Assembly (NCBI GenBank): GCA_001939145.1
Contig: LSRX01000425.1
Span: 257,102 to 321,101, forward strand
From: Symbiodinium microadriaticum
Lineage: Eukaryota; Sar; Dinophyceae; Suessiales; Symbiodiniaceae
Direction of reading: 5' to 3'
Length of the DNA: 64,000 nucleotides
Below are positions 43,530 through 57,191 of the stretch, piece by piece. Every line of letters begins with the position of its first letter. Position 1 is the stretch's first letter. The position numbers were made by a program, and so were the translations under genes. Under the pieces are notes generated by a model that worked only from the letters and a program-made list of their open reading frames with translations, was not told where the DNA came from and searched no databases.

Positions 43530-44151
43530 CTGCAAGGAATGGAATGCAACACTGCCTGGGCCTAGTTGCTAGCCGTCTAGCGAAAACGTAACTGTGCAAC
43601 ACATGCAGCGGCAACGAGGGTTGCTCAGGAGTTGCTCGTGCTCAAGCCGTCGGGTAGCAAAGCCCTTCTTGCCTTCACTGGCACCACGGTTGTAGGGAGG
43701 ATGGTGCTGCGTGTTTGGCGTCCTTTCAGATTCATGGCTTGTGTAATAGCAAGGGGCTTCGGGAAACCTTAAAGCCGTAAAGCCGCCACCCTCATAAGCC
43801 TAAGCCCCAAACCCACCAAGCTCCGAAGCTGGCTTTCGGTTCAGGGCGTGTTATACTGTGACTGCGTTGTTTTGGGTCGAGAGTGCGGGAGCGTTGCAGG
43901 GCAATGGCAGTATGTGCTTTGGGCCATGAGTTTGCACTGTCGATGTTCCACGACCACACTGACAGTCTTGAGAACAACAAACATGTTTATTTAGCTGTCG
44001 CACACAACTGATGAGTTGTACAAGCCCGGTGTGGTGCTCGTCAACAACATCATGTTAAAAACAATCATCACCAGCGCTACTGCCAGAGGTTTGTGCGGCT
44101 CTCTTGCGTGCTCATGCGGCTCCGTTGACTTTTTGTGTACCCAGCATACAT
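43530..44151. other. Upstream region of the RuBisCO fragment, no gene seen
   Basis: On the minus strand this should hold the intron and possibly the leader/transit-peptide exon of the RuBisCO gene. The only sizeable frame (43,980-43,792) does not look like a signal or transit peptide, so I do not assign it. Confidence 0.5.
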
Positions 44152-44230
44152 TACCATCATCATCATCATCATCGTCATCAACGTCATCATCGTCGTCATC
44201 ATCCTCCTCAACACCATCATTACCACCTGA
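44152..44230. repeat. (CAT)n-rich microsatellite
   Basis: ATCATC runs interrupted by CGTCATC and CCTCCTC. Confidence 0.8.
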
Positions 44231-44390
44231 CCAGCACCATACATCACCACAGTCCTAACCATCACTGCCACTGCGACAATCCCTGACACCATCACCATCA
44301 CACTGAGCATCGACTGAATATGACTGCAAATTATATTATTGGTGACGATGTTGATTTTGGCGAGACCGTTACCACGGTGTTTTTGTGGGT

Positions 44391-44578
44391 ATTGTGGCTG
44401 TTGTGGCTGTCGTGGTCGTGGTTGCGGTTGTGATTGTGGTTGCGGTTGTGGTTGAAGTTGTGGTTGTGGTCGTGGTTGTGGCCGTGGCTGTGGTTGTGGT
44501 TGTGGTTGTGGTCGTTGTTGTTGTAGTGGTTGTTGCTGTTGCTGTTGCTGTTGCCATTGCCGTTGCTGTTGCTACTGA
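44391..44578. repeat. GTTGTGG minisatellite
   Basis: About 190 bp of TTGTGGTTGTGG/CGTGG/GCTGTTGCTGTT repeats with strong strand asymmetry (G and T rich on plus). Confidence 0.85.
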
Positions 44579-45089
44579 TTGTTAACCAGATAATCTCAGA
44601 ACAAGCCCAAACAGTCTTAGAACAAATCATCAAAAGTCGGCCAATTGGAAGGCTCTCCTGGGCGACTGGCAGCCACTGCTGCCGCGGCAACCGCGCCACC
44701 GGCGGCGAGAGCCTCAATGGTGCTGTAAGTCACACAGCAATGGTGAAGCAGTCTTACCGTGCCGGAAACTGCTGCCAAAGCTTGCAATGGTTTGGCCGTG
44801 GTTCTGAACCGTAGATGTTCCGGTCCTGTGAATTATTTCCCCTTGTGTTGATTCTCCCGTCGAAGCCAAGACGGCGAAAGTTCATGAAGCCCTGCCGGTT
44901 TGCGTGGCGGCAGGTGAGAGACGCAACAGGACAACCCAAAGCTTGAAGGCCACGGAGCGGAGAGAGAGCTTCCCGAAGCCGCCGCCTGGGCCTCGCGATG
45001 GCTCTGTCAAAGGCTGAGCTTGTTTAGGGGCTTTTTGAGTGCTCTTATCCACAGCAACAATAATTGCCAGTGCTGTTGCCACAGCAATA
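44579..45089. other. Non-coding stretch
   Basis: Only short frames without recognisable domains; nothing supported. Confidence 0.5.
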
Positions 45090-45113
45090 GCAGTAGTAGT
45101 CGTCGTAGTAGTC

Positions 45114-45153
<40 letters not shown>

Positions 45154-45164
45154 CNGTAGTAGTC

Positions 45165-45204
<40 letters not shown>

Positions 45205-45281
45205 CAGCAGTAGTAGTAGTAGTAGTAGTAGCAGAAGAAGAAGAAGTAGTAGTAGTAGTAGTAGCAGCAGCAGCAGTAGTC
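45090..45281. repeat. (GTA)n microsatellite
   Basis: Long (GTA) run with GAA and GCA interruptions and one N at 45,155, so the length is uncertain. Similar in composition to the LINE tails on the minus strand, but no LINE sequence follows. Confidence 0.85.
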
Positions 45282-45520
45282 GAAGGTTCAAGGGGTTCCA
45301 ACAGCTGTAGCATCTGCAAGCACGCTGGAGAACCTTGCACAAAACCAAAGGAACCATCAGAAACTGCCCCGACCAAGCCTGAGACTGCACCAGGGAAGTG
45401 CCCCGCAGGCTCGGTGCGCTGGCCTTCGCCAGGCGCGGAGGCTATGGGACTGAATGCCGACGATGAGGGTGTGGGGCTCAATTTGCTCCACTGCTTTTGC
45501 TCCACTTGTCTCCATAATAC

Positions 45521-45555
45521 AAATAGACCGTACATAAGTATTGGACGGTCTATTT
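45521..45555. repeat. Perfect 11-bp hairpin
   Basis: AAATAGACCGT (45,521-45,531) and ACGGTCTATTT (45,545-45,555) are exact inverted repeats around a 13-nt loop, followed by TTAAA. Could be a terminator-like hairpin or a transposon relic. Confidence 0.6.
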
Positions 45556-48500
45556 TTAAAGCTCCTCTACAACAGACCTTGACAGCTGAAGAAGTCTCTT
45601 TGGGTGTATATCACCACTTATTCTCTTTACGCCTGGGTTTCGAACGAAAAGATGCTGTGGAGGTTTGGGGCTGGAGTGGGGCATCGTTTTGAAAATAGAC
45701 TGACCAGCTTCCGTCATTCAGAGCTGTGCAAGCTTACGGGCACCTCCTGTGGAGCGGCGACGAAGGCGCTGGCGGAGCCCAGAAGTGCCAGACCACCTTC
45801 CAACAAAGCCTTAACCTTTGCATGTGCCAACATCCACCGACCCCTTCCTCCCTTCGCAGTGGTGTCAGGCTTTAGGCTTTAGGGTGTGGGCTCTGCAGGC
45901 ACACACCTGTGGCTGCTTACGAGCTTCCGATTTATGGGCGTAACCTGGAACTTAAACATCGTTTGCAACTGCTTTAGGTGTTGCTGACGATTACGCTTTT
46001 CGCGTGCAACTTCCGGGCGAGTTCGCTGTAATTAAAGTCAGGTCCGAAATTCTGGTCGGATGCTGCCTAGTCTCTAGTCACTTACGCGGATGATCCGCAA
46101 GGGTGAGGGGCATTAGCGACAGTCTTCGCGAGCCAATGAGGGCTTGGCAAACTGCCTTGATGTCATGGTTTCCTTCAGGCGGCTGCTTGCATTGAGAAAG
46201 GAACAGAGTGGGAGAAACATGCATGCGTTGGGTCGTTGGGCCACAAGCAATGCCCTTGGCCCAAGGAACCATAAACCCAGTGTACAGACTTACTCGCCAT
46301 GTGCTTGACAGCTCGCCTGCGGCTGCCCCAGCAAGGGAAAGATTGGATGGACGCTGAGCCATCCCAAGAACGCGCTGCAGGACGCGAAAAGGAAAGAAAA
46401 GAGTGTATCTACTCACTGCAGCGGCTGCGGGATGACGGCACCTCTTTCGCGATCGGATGATGCAGGTGACAGACTTCGAACTTGTCTGCAAGCTCAGCAA
46501 CAGAACACTCAACTGTCATCGCTTTTGCAGGCGAGGCATAACTTTCCGAGCTTCCAAATGCTCTTCGAGCCGGGTTCAGGGTTTAAGGAACTCTGGACAT
46601 GCTATTACAACGGCCCACTATAGACAGGAGCGACGCCATCCGAGTGTGGTCCATCTTGCACACGTTCCGAAAGGCAGCTCACGATTACTATCCTGCAACT
46701 CGACGAGCTATGGTCAGGGCGCAGAACGCGAGGAACTGGCATTGCAAATTGGCGGGGAGCTTGTCGGCGAGGCCGCACCGAGGAGTGCAAGGTCGCCTGA
46801 CAGAAGCAGTGACGGCTGCCAATGACCAAAGTGCGTTTTATGACATTCAAGGCAAACACGAAAGTTTGTAGTGACAGCCGCGACGGCGTAACCAGAATGA
46901 CAAGACAATTTCAACTTCAGCGGTTTGCCACTGTTTCTACCGCTGCCTAGCGACTCCTGCTGGGACCAGTGCTGCCACTGGTTACAATGTAGCTGTCCGC
47001 ACCCCTTTATGCTCGCTGCGTCGCTCTTTCGGCTAGTCTCCGGTCGACAATCGTCGTCGTGTCAGGAAGCAGGGCAACAACCCCAGCAGCTGCAGCAGCA
47101 CCGGAACAGTGCTAGCTCAGAGCTTTGACTGTTGAACCGTCTTGGACACTGCAGTCTTGTCTAGGGTTCAGGATTGAACAACAAGAGACAGCGACACAGA
47201 GAGAGCTGAAAAGAAATGCGAGTCGAAAGAACAGACCGCAAGAAATAGCAACCACCACCACCACCAACATCTTCCTCAGCATCGTACACCGAACGACCTT
47301 AGACCTTCGGTAACGGTCGAAGGGGCCTGCTGCTCTGCCGGCGAGGGTCTGGCCGCTAGGCGAATCGCCATCATGGGCACGCAAAGGAGGCTGCTCTTGC
47401 GAGAATCCACGGCTGCGGTGGCCTGGGGTTGCAGATGCAACTGCTGCTCAAACCCAAACGCAATGCACTAAGAGGGCTCAAACATCTGCATCGATACTTC
47501 CTCAAAACTTGCTTCCGCTCGAGTGCTGCGCCTCTCTCAAATACAGGGCCTCTAGGACCCTCTTCCAAGCAAAAAGCACCACACAAAAGCCTAGCATTCT
47601 CCTGGGCGCCTCTGTGCTTGAAGAGCAAGCTTTCAGACTAGCACCGAAGTCCCAAATGTCCTAAATCCTGAAATCGTTGCACTTGCAGTCTGTAGTTCAG
47701 ATTCGGCGGCAACAAAAGCTGCAGACCGGAAGCACGGCTTAAGGACATGGCTGGAGGCAACCGCCTCCACGGTTTGTGCGTGATTCTTTGAGGGCTGCTA
47801 GCTACGATAATACTCATAGTCATATGAACATCATCATCATCATCATCATCATTATGGCCATCAGCACAAATATGTCTGTATAGCACATAAGGATCTTAGA
47901 AGCAAGGTTTTCGACATCCGTCGTGGGCATGGGCAAGCATACTTCAACCGGAAACAACTTCCAACACACCTGCAAAGCAGCCCGAGACCAGAGTTTAGGC
48001 TGAATAAGGGTTGTTATAAGGGTCCTTTACAGATTCTGCCGCTTGATCATGATTCCATACCTCAATTTGGTTTCGGGGAGTCGGGGATCCCTAAACCCTA
48101 AGCCCCTACACCCCATCCCGCGATGGGTCCCCGCACAACATCCGGTACGAGGGAAGCCACTGCTGCGCGCCTGGGATGCAGTTTTGGCTTTTGGGCTCCT
48201 GGGGCTACGGTCTCGAAATGTTTCGAAAAAGTCGTTGTTTAGGGCTTACTTTAGGGTTTCGGTGGTTCAAGGCGCAGCCGTGCAAGGATGACTTGCAAGC
48301 AGCCAACCTTTCATCTACAACCATGCATTGCGAGTAGCTGACCGAAACGAGCCGCTGGAAGACTGCTAGAGAATAGCACTCTGACTTCGGGTGCGACCAA
48401 AAGAAACGATTGAAGTAATTAATGTCTACGATTTGATACGATACTTCAAAACCAGGCACACACGCTTATACTGCAGCACACATTATTAAATGGATCGCGC

Positions 48501-49143
48501 ACGAGTCCACCCTGGGTCACAGGCCGCTGCTTGGGTCACCAGGGGGAGGCATTTCAAACCCTTCAGAATGCATTCGGGCACACAATAGGTTCAGATAGCC
48601 CACCAACCGTCAAGCAGCTGCATTAACTCATCGGCTGCAGATCAGCTGCAGTGAACAACTGTAGCAAAGAAAGAAATGAAGGGAGGGCCTGTGCAGGCGA
48701 ACCCTGCAATACCCCACACAGGCACACCCCCAACCAACAAGGCCCTGGGGCAACACTGCAAGACGCAGGGCCGTGGTTTGGGAAGTGTTCGGTGCATGCA
48801 CGGGAGCGCAGTCGTCCCACAGAATAACAACTAGCAAGTAGAACTGCGAATCAGGATGGTGAAACCGCCATATTGCAGCAGCCCAACGAAATCAACACAT
48901 GTACAGCTGCTCACCGGCATCTAGAAGGCTTTTGCACATGATGCGAGGAGCTCGGAGAATTCTTCGAACTGATCGGCCGCGAACTATGGATGTCCAAAAA
49001 AAGCCGCGAAGCCTCGACCACACATCTGCAAGCCAGGGCTCTGCAAGGCTGCCACGGCCCACTCCCATCTTCGAGCCTTGCCGTCATAAAGGGCACGGAG
49101 GACAATACTATGCTGTACTACATATCCTATGCGATGCTGTGCC
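45556..49143. other. Non-coding stretch, no gene recognised
   Basis: Frames up to 144 residues exist (46,512-46,078 minus; 46,457-46,871 plus in two frames) but none shows a known motif or codon pattern I trust. There is a short (CAT)n run at 47,826-47,852 and scattered TTTAGGG-like words (for example 45,868-45,885, 48,092-48,105, 48,236-48,262). Confidence 0.5.
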
Positions 49144-49300
49144 ATACTCTACTCTACTCTACTCTACTCTACTATACTATACTATACTGTACTATGCTAT
49201 ACTATGCTACATTATACTATACTATAATACTAGACTAGACTAGACTCGACTAGACCATGCTATACTATACCATACTATGATATACTATACTAAATTATAC
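49144..49300. repeat. CTACT/ATACT pentamer repeat
   Basis: (TCTAC)n changes into (TATAC)n and (TAGAC)n; a looser version continues to about 49,420. Confidence 0.85.
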
Positions 49301-52263
49301 TGTGCACCACAGTACGTTGCACTCTTCTACTCTACGCTACTGTATCCTATCCTATACTATACCCGACGTTGCTACAATGTGCTACGCTATGCCATGCTAC
49401 ACTACAGTAGCTATACTGTACCACGGTCAGATGTCAAGGCTTCAAAACAGCATCAGGCAGAGGACCCAGGCTTGACCTGCGGTCGTTCCCAGCGGAACAG
49501 CGCACAGTGCGTTCTGCCGCCCCTCCCCGCCCCCCCCATCTTCGAGGTCTCAAGCTCCAGAAGACAGGCTTGGCGGTGGACAACAGAGAACCGGTCGTGT
49601 TACATAAACGGGTGGATCAGACCACATATCAGGCTTTCGTCATCATTCCATGCCTGAAGAATCCTGAAGGCCAAGATCCAAAAAAACGCCGATAGATCGG
49701 AGACTGTAAACTACACCAATACTGCTGGCCTTGTCGCAGGCGTCAATGGCAGTGTTGATGCTAACGAGGTCTCTCCCCAGAGACGCCTTGCTGCTGCATC
49801 TTGCTGGCTTCACGATCTTGCAAAGTGAGAGCTCCGAGGCCGCGAGTCAAGAAGCTAACAAACCGTCAAAAACTGAGGAAGCCCCACAAAAGCCGGGGAA
49901 GCTGAAATGAATAGTAGGGCTAGTAGGGAGCAGTAGTAGATCAGTTACAGCCGCAGGAAGTTGCAGCAACAGAGTGATGCGTTCGTCGGCACTGACGTTC
50001 ACCCGTTTTTAAGCTGGGGTCATCAGTGTTACTGTTAAAACTACTTCAACGCAGGGGTTCAGTTTGTGGGCATGGCTTCGGGGGTTGAGAGTTTCGGAGC
50101 TGAGGGTGTAAGATGTAAGACACGTTAAGCGTCGCACCTCCATGCTACAAATGCTACACTTCTAGAACTGCTTTTGTTGCTGCTCCTGAATTGGACAAAC
50201 CCAGGAACAACGGCCCTGATCCTGTTCCGACATCAGGCCTCTGCAAACGAACAAGCTCGAAACTCCAACTGGAGGAAAGCAATGCTTCTCCGGATTTTTC
50301 CCGTATACCGGCGCTGCGAGCGCGAAACAACTCTTCCCAAAAGCCCTGCCAAGCCTTCAACACATTCGGTGCTGCCCCAGAACAAACAAAAAAGCAAAAA
50401 GCCGAAGCCAGCCTGAAACCCGGAGAGAGACGAGGCCCAGAGACCTTCGCTGGCGCATGCGCTCTGAGCCTTTGGCTTCTTTCGGATCTTCGACTTCGGG
50501 TTTAGATGTTGAGGGCTTGAGGATTGGCATGCCAGGATTCGGATCCAACATCTAGCCAGCCTACCTGGTCTGTCGGCTTTGTAAAGGACTTCCGGCTTGG
50601 GATTGGAGTTTTCACGGTTCGGGCGGGCTGAGGAAACACTCCGGTTCAGGGTGACGCTCGGGTCTACTTTGCTGGCATTGCTGCTGCTAGCTGCATGGTG
50701 CCATTGACCATGAACATTGTAACTTCTGTGGGCTTAACTACTCTATCAAATTGCCACTACGACGACTACGACTCAGAGTTTGCACGACAAAGCTCGCCTG
50801 CTAGACAGCAGTCGTTGACGCCGCCACAACCACAAAACAATCGCGAATGCCGGTTTCAGCAACTACGCCTGAGTCCGGATGGACGTGACTAGACGAAGGG
50901 AAACGAGTGCTCAGCTCAACACGGAAACTTTCAACCAGGATCCATGGTTTAAGTTCACGAGGTGGAGAGGGGGGGGGGGCCTTTGACTGGTTCACAACTT
51001 GGAATGGTGGTGCAAATGTGATGATGCCGAATATCCGAAAATAGCTATAAGTCTCTCGGATAGGCGGAACAAGATCCTGTTTCCGCTTTCTTGCGTTTAA
51101 AGAGAGGGGTCACAAAAAGACCAGGGCCTCCGAGCGGCTGCATTCCGTGCCACAATGTTCGGGACGAGCCGTGCTGCTGCCTCCACGAAGACCTCGAGGG
51201 CCTCTTCAGGGCTCAGTTCACTGTGTTCTCGGGCAACGCTTCGAGTTTCGGCTCGAAGGTTTAGGACTGGGATATACTGCTCACTCGGACGTGATGGTAC
51301 CAAAGGCGCCCGAAGTGATGAGTTGGAGCATGGCGGGGCAGAGAGCCACGTCATGCTTCCGAAACCTCTCCACATTCTGGGACTTTGGCGAGTGCCCCAA
51401 GTCAAACCCTTCCGGCTTCACGACGGACGACTCCGAGTCTTCGGGTTGCAAGGACCCGGGACAGTTAAAACATGGATGAATCCCGAGAAGGCATTCTGCT
51501 TTCGTGATCGCTGAACTCAAAGCCTTCGAGGGATAACCAAGAAGACCAGCATGCAACCTTGCTCTTGGCCGGTCGCAGGTGGTTAAGCCATGCATGTTCG
51601 GCGGTGCGGGAGACTTTCGCCGGGAACAAAACCTGCAATTACAGGCTCCCCCCCTTCACTCCTCACGTGTCTACTAATGTGCATCTTATTCGCCAGCTGT
51701 GGAACAAGAGGGTGACTTCAAGCAGTTGCCAACGCAACTAGTGTTCAACTTCTCAAGATCGAGATGCTCACCTACGGATTTGCGGCAATTCCGGACAATC
51801 AAAATGCCTGCCTGCATTTCCTTCGACTCTGTTCATGTGCCGGCTTTTTCCACACTTTTAGGAGCGGAAACGCTCGTTCGGACTGCCTGCTGCAGCGCTG
51901 GTCCCATATTGCATCGCGCAATCTCTCTTGACCAAAGGGCCAAAGGGGCACAGATTCAAAAATTCGGGAGGAGAGCCAACTCAGTTCCAAGCTCTGCCGA
52001 GCTTTCAATACATCCTCAAGTTGCATGGAAGCTCACACCCATCGCAACGTGTGTGCATCTCCAAGAGGAACCCGTCTGCCTCGTGCCAGCGGCTGGCCGA
52101 AGCACAAGCCTTGCAGGCGTTCGTGAAATCTGTCTAGGAGCTTTGCTTCAACGAAGTGTCTGCATGCTTTTCACCTATTCTGTACGGTATGGAAAGACTG
52201 CATGGCTACAGGTATCGCTCTTACCCTCTTCCTGCTACTGCGGCTACTATTTCTACCACTATC
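49301..52263. other. Non-coding stretch, no gene recognised
   Basis: No frame with recognisable domains. Contains CCCGAAG/TTCGGG-rich fragments resembling others at 43.7, 55.6 and 59.6 kb. Confidence 0.5.
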
Positions 52264-52328
52264 AACACCACCACCACCACCACCACCACCACGACAGCGA
52301 CAAAGACCACGACGACGACGACGACGAG
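52264..52328. repeat. (CCA)n/(CGA)n microsatellite
   Basis: CCACCA run followed by GACGACGACG; degenerate triplets continue to about 52,480. Confidence 0.8.
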
Positions 52329-52959
52329 ACAGGACTACTACTGCTGATGTACTGTCTACTGCTTTTGCTGCTGCTACTGCTACTCTCTACCACAACTATT
52401 GCTACCATTAGCATTACCACCACCAGCACCGCCATCATCATTATCACCACCACTATCCTCGGAATAGTCATCCTGGTCACAGGCTCGTGATCATCATCGC
52501 CATCATCAAGACTATGATCGATAGAATCGTCATCCTCCGCAACACGGCCAATACCATCATCGGCATCACAATCATCCCCATCACCGACATCAATCATCTT
52601 CTGCGTCTGCAGCAGTCGCAGCAAAACCGGCAAGAGAAGCAAGGGCAGCCGCGGCAGCGTCACCATGAACACAGCTTCATACAAGCTCCCCATATGCCCG
52701 TCGGGGAAGCACGACACGCCTTTAAGACGCTCGACAGGGACACCACGTTCGGGAGCACCCCATGAACTGGGTGCCTCAGATTCACTCCGGTGTTGGGCAA
52801 TATCGTTCTTGCAGGACTTGTCACAACGATTCGGCCCATTTCAGTAAATACAGCATCGAACACAGCTGGAACTGCACGCAGAAATTCGAGAGGGACGGGG
52901 AAAGTGACAGGTAAGAGAACCCTTTATGGATTGTTTGACCCGGGGCTTTGTGTCGTTTC

Positions 52960-53567
52960 GTATTCATCCTTATTCCTTATTCTTCTTGTTCTTATTTCTT
53001 ATTCCTTGTTTCTTACTTCAAATTTTTCGTATTTTTTTCAACCGTTAAAGTTTTTCAAAGTTTTTTGTAAACGGTTGTCCTCGTCCAACAACAAAACTGC
53101 AAGTTTTTTTGGAAACCCTTGTCCTCCTCCAACAACAAAACTGCAAGGTTTTTTTTGTAAATCCTTGTCCTCCCTATCATTGTTGTATGTGCTACAATAT
53201 TTCCACCAACATCAAAAACGCATGTCATTTTGTAAACCCTTGATCTCCTCCAACATCAAAAATGCGAGGTTTTTGTAAGCCTTTGTTCTTCACCAACATT
53301 CAGACCACCTCCCTCCCCTCCCTCGCCTCATTGTGATTTCTCTTTGGACGGACGACGGGCCTCACAGACGCCGTATTGGAAAGGGTATTCTGTAAAGTAT
53401 TCCATAAGCAATTCTCCAAAAATCCTGCGTTTTCATAGAAATCCCTTATTCAGTAAGCTACAATGCGAATTGGGGAACTCTGATTAGCAAGTTTGGCTGG
53501 CATATGTGTACATATCATATACCCAAACAGGCGAGTCAAATGATACATAAAAGGCCCCTCCATCCAT

Positions 53568-53603
<36 letters not shown>

Positions 53604-53870
53604 TTACTTATTTATTTATTTAATTATTTATATATTGGTATATTTATATATTTATATATTTTGTATTTTATTAACTTATATAAATATGTATATTTATCTT
53701 TTTATGTATATTTATAGATATAGATATGGAGGGGACCTTTTTTCACGTATAGACATAGAAAGAGAAAGATATACAGCAGATATAGATATAGATACAGATG
53801 CAGATATAGACTTAGATATAGATATAGATGCCTACCAATTCAACAACAAACTTGATGTGATGCTATTTCA
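52960..53870. other. AT-rich island with tandem repeats
   Basis: Clearly AT-rich compared with the GC-rich surroundings. It holds TTCTTATTC runs (52,965-53,010), about four imperfect 50-60-bp repeats (53,045-53,300; core CCTTGTCCTCCTCCAACAAC plus AAACTGCAAG and a T run), (TA)16 at 53,570-53,601 and (GATATA)n at 53,776-53,829. No coding frame. Confidence 0.75.
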
Positions 53871-56800
53871 CACAAGTTCCATGATGTGCTGAAACACACA
53901 TCACGGCAACCTGCTTTCTATTATTTCTGAATAGATGCTGCAACATGGCAGATCATCTTCTTCTACAAAGTATGACATGATACAACGTCTACAGTCACAT
54001 ACCACAACAGTCAACATACTGACAAACATGCATGCATACCTCATAGCAGCACAAGGCGGCACAACTATATGCAACCATCTGCGATCTCGGCGCATGCTGC
54101 GGAGCAGGTCCAGCGCAAGAGGCCAGGAGGCACCCTGAAATTGGCTGGAGATCACAACTCTATGTGGTTTTAGATGGGGCTGTGTAAGTTCGCTTGGCTT
54201 TGATATTGCTCTGTCAGGGCGGATTTCTGAGAAGACTCCATGCCGGCTTGAAGGTCGGCACAGCTATTCTCGTAATGACGAGAGTTTCGGGTGGGATTGA
54301 AAGATTTCGTGCTCATAGCTGCCAAAGTATCAACCAGCTCACAAAATAGACAACATCGCACCCTCAGCCCTGAACCGCGAGATCCTGCGTGCCCCTACAC
54401 TTCGAAGGGCTGTCATTCGACAATTTCTTGGCTTAGCTTTACAACTGCTTGGAGCGAGAAATATGTGTCGATGTTTTGCGCAAGGACGCTCATTACATTG
54501 ACTCGATGTTAGTGCGTGGGTTCGGCACTCTTGGACACTCAGTTCGGTGCCTCCCGACACGCCGCCAAAGCCGAGCTAATGGAGACCTGCTAGTCTGCTA
54601 GTGCTCGTCATGGCAGAGGACCGATGTTTGCCAAAACTACGCTCACAAACGAGAAAGGACAAGAAGAAAAGTGGCAAACTGAAAAGAAGTACAAGAGCCA
54701 GAAAACAAGCAGTAGTCGCGGCAGCAGCAGCAACAGCAGCAGCAGTGCTAGTGGAGTAGTGGTGCTGGCACTATTGCTACTATTGGTAATAACTGTAATA
54801 CTTGTTGTGCCACATAGTGCACACCAGCATCAGTACTCATAGCAACTCGGCCAAGACACCAAGACTTGCTGTCAAAGCTTCACGCCACAACCCTTTCTCT
54901 TCACAGACTCTGAATACGTCTGTAGGCATGAACGACATGCATGCAGGCATGCATTCATGCAAGTCAGTGTGCCTGTATGCATGTATGTCTGCATATATGT
55001 GTATATGTAGATATGTATATACTTATGCTATCTTGTTTTGTATCATATTGAATTGCGTTGCCTTTATCTCCCATTGTATACATATGTAGAGCACAAATAA
55101 ATGCGCCCACCATGCTCATTCTCTTGCTAGCAGTATTTCGCTTATTCTTACTGCTGCTGCTCGCATGAAAATATTCTCATTCACCAAAAGCATCACCTTC
55201 ACCACCGTCTTACAGGTAGCGAGAGTAACCAGATCAGAAACACCATCAGTACTCAGCACTCCCAAAATACAGTGCCTGTACCGGTCATGGAAGTAGCCGT
55301 CATGTGGAGAATAGAAGCGATGGAAATCGAAAACGACAGCAACATCGATATGCCGCTGACCGTGACCACAACAACCCACCAGCTGCCTGGACCAGCACAA
55401 CAACTTGAAACCTGCAACATCCCCGAACCACGTGCGCAGAATTCCAAAGGGCGGAAAGGAAGCTTTCAGCACACCCCAAAGCCAATGCGGGCTCGGAACG
55501 ACGTTTGGGCGGCAGGTGCCGATCGCCATCCTCGGATGCCCCAAAGCGGCCAGGGAGCGCGCTTTCTGCGCCCGAAGCCCTGAGAGGCCTTGAACCGCTT
55601 CTAAGCTCGACGAAGCACCGTTTCTGCATTATCTAGATGCTCAAGACCCCAAGCTTCCATGGGGATCAGGGGGGGTTGTGGTAGAGCAGGGCCCAAACAG
55701 GCTTTTAGGGCTCAGGGTACCGTCTAAAGCAAACACGATTACGACGTTGGACAGAATGACTTGTAGTGTCGGCTGGAATCTCCGGATGCAAAGACCGGAA
55801 AAGCGATTCGGAGGCCCAACATCATCTCTGGTCGAGGCAAGCAACCAGTCCAGGAAGAACAAAGGCTTCAGCCACCCGGGACATGTCGCAGCTGCCGTGC
55901 TGAAAGATATGACATCCGTCGCGACCTCTTGCTCAAGCAGCCTCGGCTTTTCTGATTGAAGTCTAGGCAACTTGGATTGTGTGGAACACGGAGCGGCCCG
56001 AGATTCCGAAGCATGGCCGTGCCGATGTGTGTAGTTGCACTACGACGGCGGGCTCCAAACTCTGAGCGCCAGCCCTGTCCCAGGTCAGTCCCAATCAACC
56101 GAGCTTTTCAATCTTATCTGCAACACAAGTCGTGGAAGCGCGGAGATGAAACAGAAACGATGATGTGGGTGCCTCTGCTATAACCACTACAGTACAACTA
56201 CTACAACTACTACTCCAACTCCGACTTCTACTGCTTCCAGGACCACGACCACAACGACCACAATATCTCCTGCTACGATGATGATGATGATGATCGCCAC
56301 CAACAGCGACCATCTACCACTGCTCCACCGCAGGAATAGTTATTTCCAAAGTTTCTAACATAGTGACGCGCTCTACATCACGTAATCATGCCGAGCCACC
56401 TGGCCGACAGCTCCTGAAGCGCCCATGACCACTGCTGGGACCTCTGGAAGACACCTGATCTTGGAGCGTCAGGACTCGGGCTTAACGGGCGAGGGCCTGC
56501 AACTGCATGAAAGTTCGAGGCTCCTCAAAACCGAAACAGAATATTCATAAGCAAGAGCTCCACGGGTAGCAAGAACAAACGAAGTACCGCTTGAGACCAG
56601 TTCCAGTGACACAGTGCAAAGTGCAACACCTTTAAAAAGCTGCAAGGATGAGCCAGACCAGTCGCGGCAATCACCAGAAGACAGCACAACTACTCCAATC
56701 TCGCTTGCTGCTGTGCTGTCCTCCTCTCCTCCAGCCCCCATCCGCCCCCGGACTCTGAAGGCTGCGGACAGCAGTCGGAAACCACGTTACCTTCATCACC

Positions 56801-57160
56801 ACTGTGAGCAGACAAGATCGCTTTAACCGACAAACCCAAGCCAAGCGTTCACACCCCTTGCACACAATTGGCTTTATGAAAGCAGTTTCGAATCCAAGGG
56901 ATGGTAACCGCAGAACATGCAGCAACAGAAACAATGTATATAATCCCAAGATAAGCAGGAAAAGACAATTTTTCTCGTCTCGACTGTGACAGCAAAAGTG
57001 GACCCCATACGACTGATATGCAGTCCTCTTGGATGGGCCACTAGATTCTAGATCTCTCAGACCAAGAAGCCAACAAACAGAAACCGAAAGAAAAACACTA
57101 CACATGTGCAGGTGATCTATCCTCCAATTTGCGAATAAGCCTTGCAAGATCACGTGCCTG
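53871..57160. other. Non-coding stretch, no gene recognised
   Basis: Frames up to about 142 residues (55,544-55,116 minus) without known motifs; a short CAG run lies near 54,720-54,745. Confidence 0.5.
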
Positions 57161-57191
57161 TATGTATGTATGTATGTATGTATGTATGTAT
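57161..57191. repeat. (GTAT)n microsatellite
   Basis: Seven to eight perfect GTAT units. Confidence 0.9.

Noticed and set aside
42466-43572. A 368-residue frame across 42.5-43.6 kb
   Set aside because: More than a third of it is the N gap; it joins unrelated sequence.
43792-43980. A 62-residue minus frame as the RuBisCO transit peptide
   Set aside because: It starts with a weakly hydrophobic stretch but lacks the signal-peptide plus Ser/Ala-rich layout expected for a dinoflagellate plastid leader, and has no clear splice donor to 43,529.
45039-45692. A 217-residue plus frame rich in valine and glutamate
   Set aside because: Created by the (GTA)n/(GAA)n tract, includes an N, no domain.
51699-52490. 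A 263-residue plus frame with His and Asp runs
   Set aside because: The runs come from CCA/CGA microsatellites and the rest has no recognisable motif.
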